Assembly (NCBI GenBank): GCA_035236585.1
Contig: CP141127.1
Coordinates: forward strand, 66,693,495 to 66,757,494
Length of the DNA stretch: 64,000 nt
Reading direction: 5' to 3'
Source: Warburgia ugandensis
Taxonomy: Eukaryota; Streptophyta; Magnoliopsida; Canellales; Canellaceae
The notes beneath the pieces are model-generated. The model searched no databases, was not told the origin of the DNA, and worked only from the letters and a program-made list of their open reading frames with translations. Shown here piece after piece: positions 63,101 through 64,000 of the stretch. Position 1 is the first letter of the stretch; the number at the start of each line of letters is the position of its first letter. Both the position numbers and the translations under genes were made by a program.

Positions 63101-63368
63101 CAGATAGACGTGATAAGAAATGGTTAACTATTTTATCATCTTGTCAAGGCATTTTTATGATAAAGATCACCTAGAAGATACTAAAGTAGATTACCCTTGC
63201 ATTACCAAAACAATCCCATCAATCGAAGTACTTGGTGAGAATGAGGATTATATGCATGATAATGGTGAGGAAGGTGCTTGGGTTGAAAACAATATATGTG
63301 GGGGATATATGGATTGCATTAGTGAGTTGAAATATAATTCCAAATTTATCATGAGCTATATGGATTGA
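60174..63368 (+). pseudogene. CACTA TNP2-type transposase, main part
   Basis: The transposase that would excise and reinsert the element. In order: REHLCFSGIDESYRPWIWHK (end of the N-terminal domain, 60175); EPLYPKCKDYTKFSTVVE (60377); EAKETLAILGLKYEKIYACP then NDCILYRKEHKD and CPTCG (60545-60665), the zinc-finger-like TNP2 block; DPRNLQLALFAIGINLDG, WPVILVCHNLPPFLCMK and LGPKQLGNNIDIYLAPF (60900-61105), the TNP2 core; DQTYDV and LCRDHPYHFKKGEF (61270-61380); CVCESLTYTLLHIPRKTKDG (61610-61670); MYPLKRYMKILKGYVQNHN (62178), DUF4218; WVLDYTCKTVVVFKCDWVE to DQFILASQAKQVLYV (62920-63095), DUF4216. In-frame stops at about 60321, 60666, 60690 and 61219, and frame changes after 61220, make it a pseudogene. 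Confidence 0.9.
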
Positions 63369-63444
63369 AGTGAGATGAATACTATATATGTCCCTTTGCA
63401 CTAGACTAAAGAAGTCAGTTTTTTATTAAATGGCTTCTTAAGTG

Positions 63445-63985
63445 TAGACTTTTAAAGTCATTTGATTCAAATGACTTTTGAAGTAATACTCTGTTTTAAT
63501 AATTTTCCATTGACTTTCGAATTTTTATTTTTTTTAACTATCTTCATCTATACACAAATTGAAGCTCATATATATATATATATATATAAGTTGATTTTTG
63601 TTATAGGTGGACCAAATCCCAAATGTGAATTCAAATCATGTTTATATATTCTTGGTCAATATTGACTTTTGAGTCTTAGTATCTATTTTATTTGTCTCAT
63701 ATTATATACATGTAATAAAAGGATGATAAATGAGGAATTATTCTAAAAAATACTTTAATTTCCTTGTTCATGTGTTTGCTTGTGTGTGTGTGTTTGTAAA
63801 GAATGCATGAATCAACACTGACTGTCATAAAAAATCAGTTTCACTATGTATTTATGTAAAATATTATAAATATTAATATAAAATACATATATCTGTAGTG
63901 AAAAATATATTAGTTTCTAAAGTCATTTGCAATAAACAACTTCGAAAGTTCTAGACTGAATAAGCCATTTGCTGTAAATGACTTT
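63445..63985. repeat. CACTA right subterminal repeats (start)
   Basis: 'gacttttaaagtcatttgat' at 63449, 'aaatgacttttgaagt' at 63468 and, from 63915, 'aaagtcatttgcaataaaca' and 'gtaaatgactttaaaaatac' repeat the left-end motif. The terminal CACTA inverted repeat itself is not reached. Confidence 0.8.
63591..63832. repeat. CACTA internal repeat blocks A then B (right copy)
   Basis: Block A 63591-63690 ('tgatttttgttataggtgg' to 'ttgacttttgagtctta') and block B 63706-63832 ('tgtaataaaaggatgataaa' to 'gcatgaatcaacactgac'), both related to 51641-51880 but in the opposite order. Preceded by an AT run at 63570-63588. Confidence 0.7.
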
Positions 63986-64000
63986 AAAAATACTTACTCT

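Larger units (their letters stand above)
50641..64000 (+). mobile_element. CACTA (En/Spm) DNA transposon, right end outside window
   Basis: Starts with CACTACTACACATGGGGC, the CACTA-type terminus, followed by a dense field of subterminal repeats built on TGACTTTAAAAGTCATTT. Similar repeats reappear at 63445-63490 and 63915-63985, so the opposite terminus should lie a short way past the window. Inside is a TNP2-type transposase pseudogene, cut by the family A retrotransposon 52319-60168. Without that insertion the element is at least 5.5 kb. The 3-bp duplication cannot be tested because the far end is missing. Confidence 0.88.

Overview
This is nuclear DNA from a large, repeat-rich, AT-rich plant genome, almost certainly a flowering plant. 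The evidence is the mix of mobile elements: Ty3/gypsy retrotransposons of the Athila, Tat and chromovirus (Tekay/Del-like) lineages, plus a CACTA (En/Spm) DNA transposon with a TNP2-type transposase. The species cannot be told from the sequence. I see no host protein-coding gene, no tRNA or rRNA gene and no CRISPR array. Essentially every recognisable segment is a transposable element, most of them old, broken and nested in each other.

Layout. 1-1795: LTR-like remnant of an Athila-type element. 1796-3230: unassigned. 3231-7325: Tat-lineage fossil on the minus strand. 7326-14942: chromovirus 'B' on the minus strand (3' LTR, internal region, part of the 5' LTR). 14943-27257: plus-strand Athila fossil (RT, RNase H, integrase, long 3' region, 3' LTR), interrupted by a probable chromoviral LTR ending at 20614 and by a solo LTR of family 'A' at 21369-24058 with a perfect ATATC target duplication. 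27275-29511: a second Athila LTR in opposite orientation, so that 25093-29511 is a large tail-to-tail inverted repeat. 29512-31904: unassigned. 31905-40815: chromovirus 'E' on the plus strand. 40816-43605: Athila-like LTR and pol fragment. 43606-44370: minus-strand LTR fragment. 44371-48967: 3' part of a family 'A' element. 48968-50599: B-related LTR fragment carrying a 28-bp minisatellite. 50641 to beyond 64000: CACTA transposon whose transposase gene (pseudogene) is split by a family 'A' LTR retrotransposon, 52319-60168, with ATAGG target duplications.

How it fits together. The insertion history can partly be read: CACTA before A at the right end; Athila before its F and A insertions in the middle. 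A, B and E all carry the methionine-initiator-tRNA primer site where the 5' LTR end survives, and all share a palindromic motif just upstream of the polypurine tract. Family A elements show no recognisable gag or pol between their LTRs although two copies share that internal sequence, so A looks non-autonomous. The points most worth a second look are the inverted Athila LTR pair, the CpG-rich repeat block inside family A LTRs, the conserved palindrome beside the polypurine tract, and the permuted duplication near the two ends of the CACTA element. I found no clear new biological system; these are structural oddities of mobile elements.
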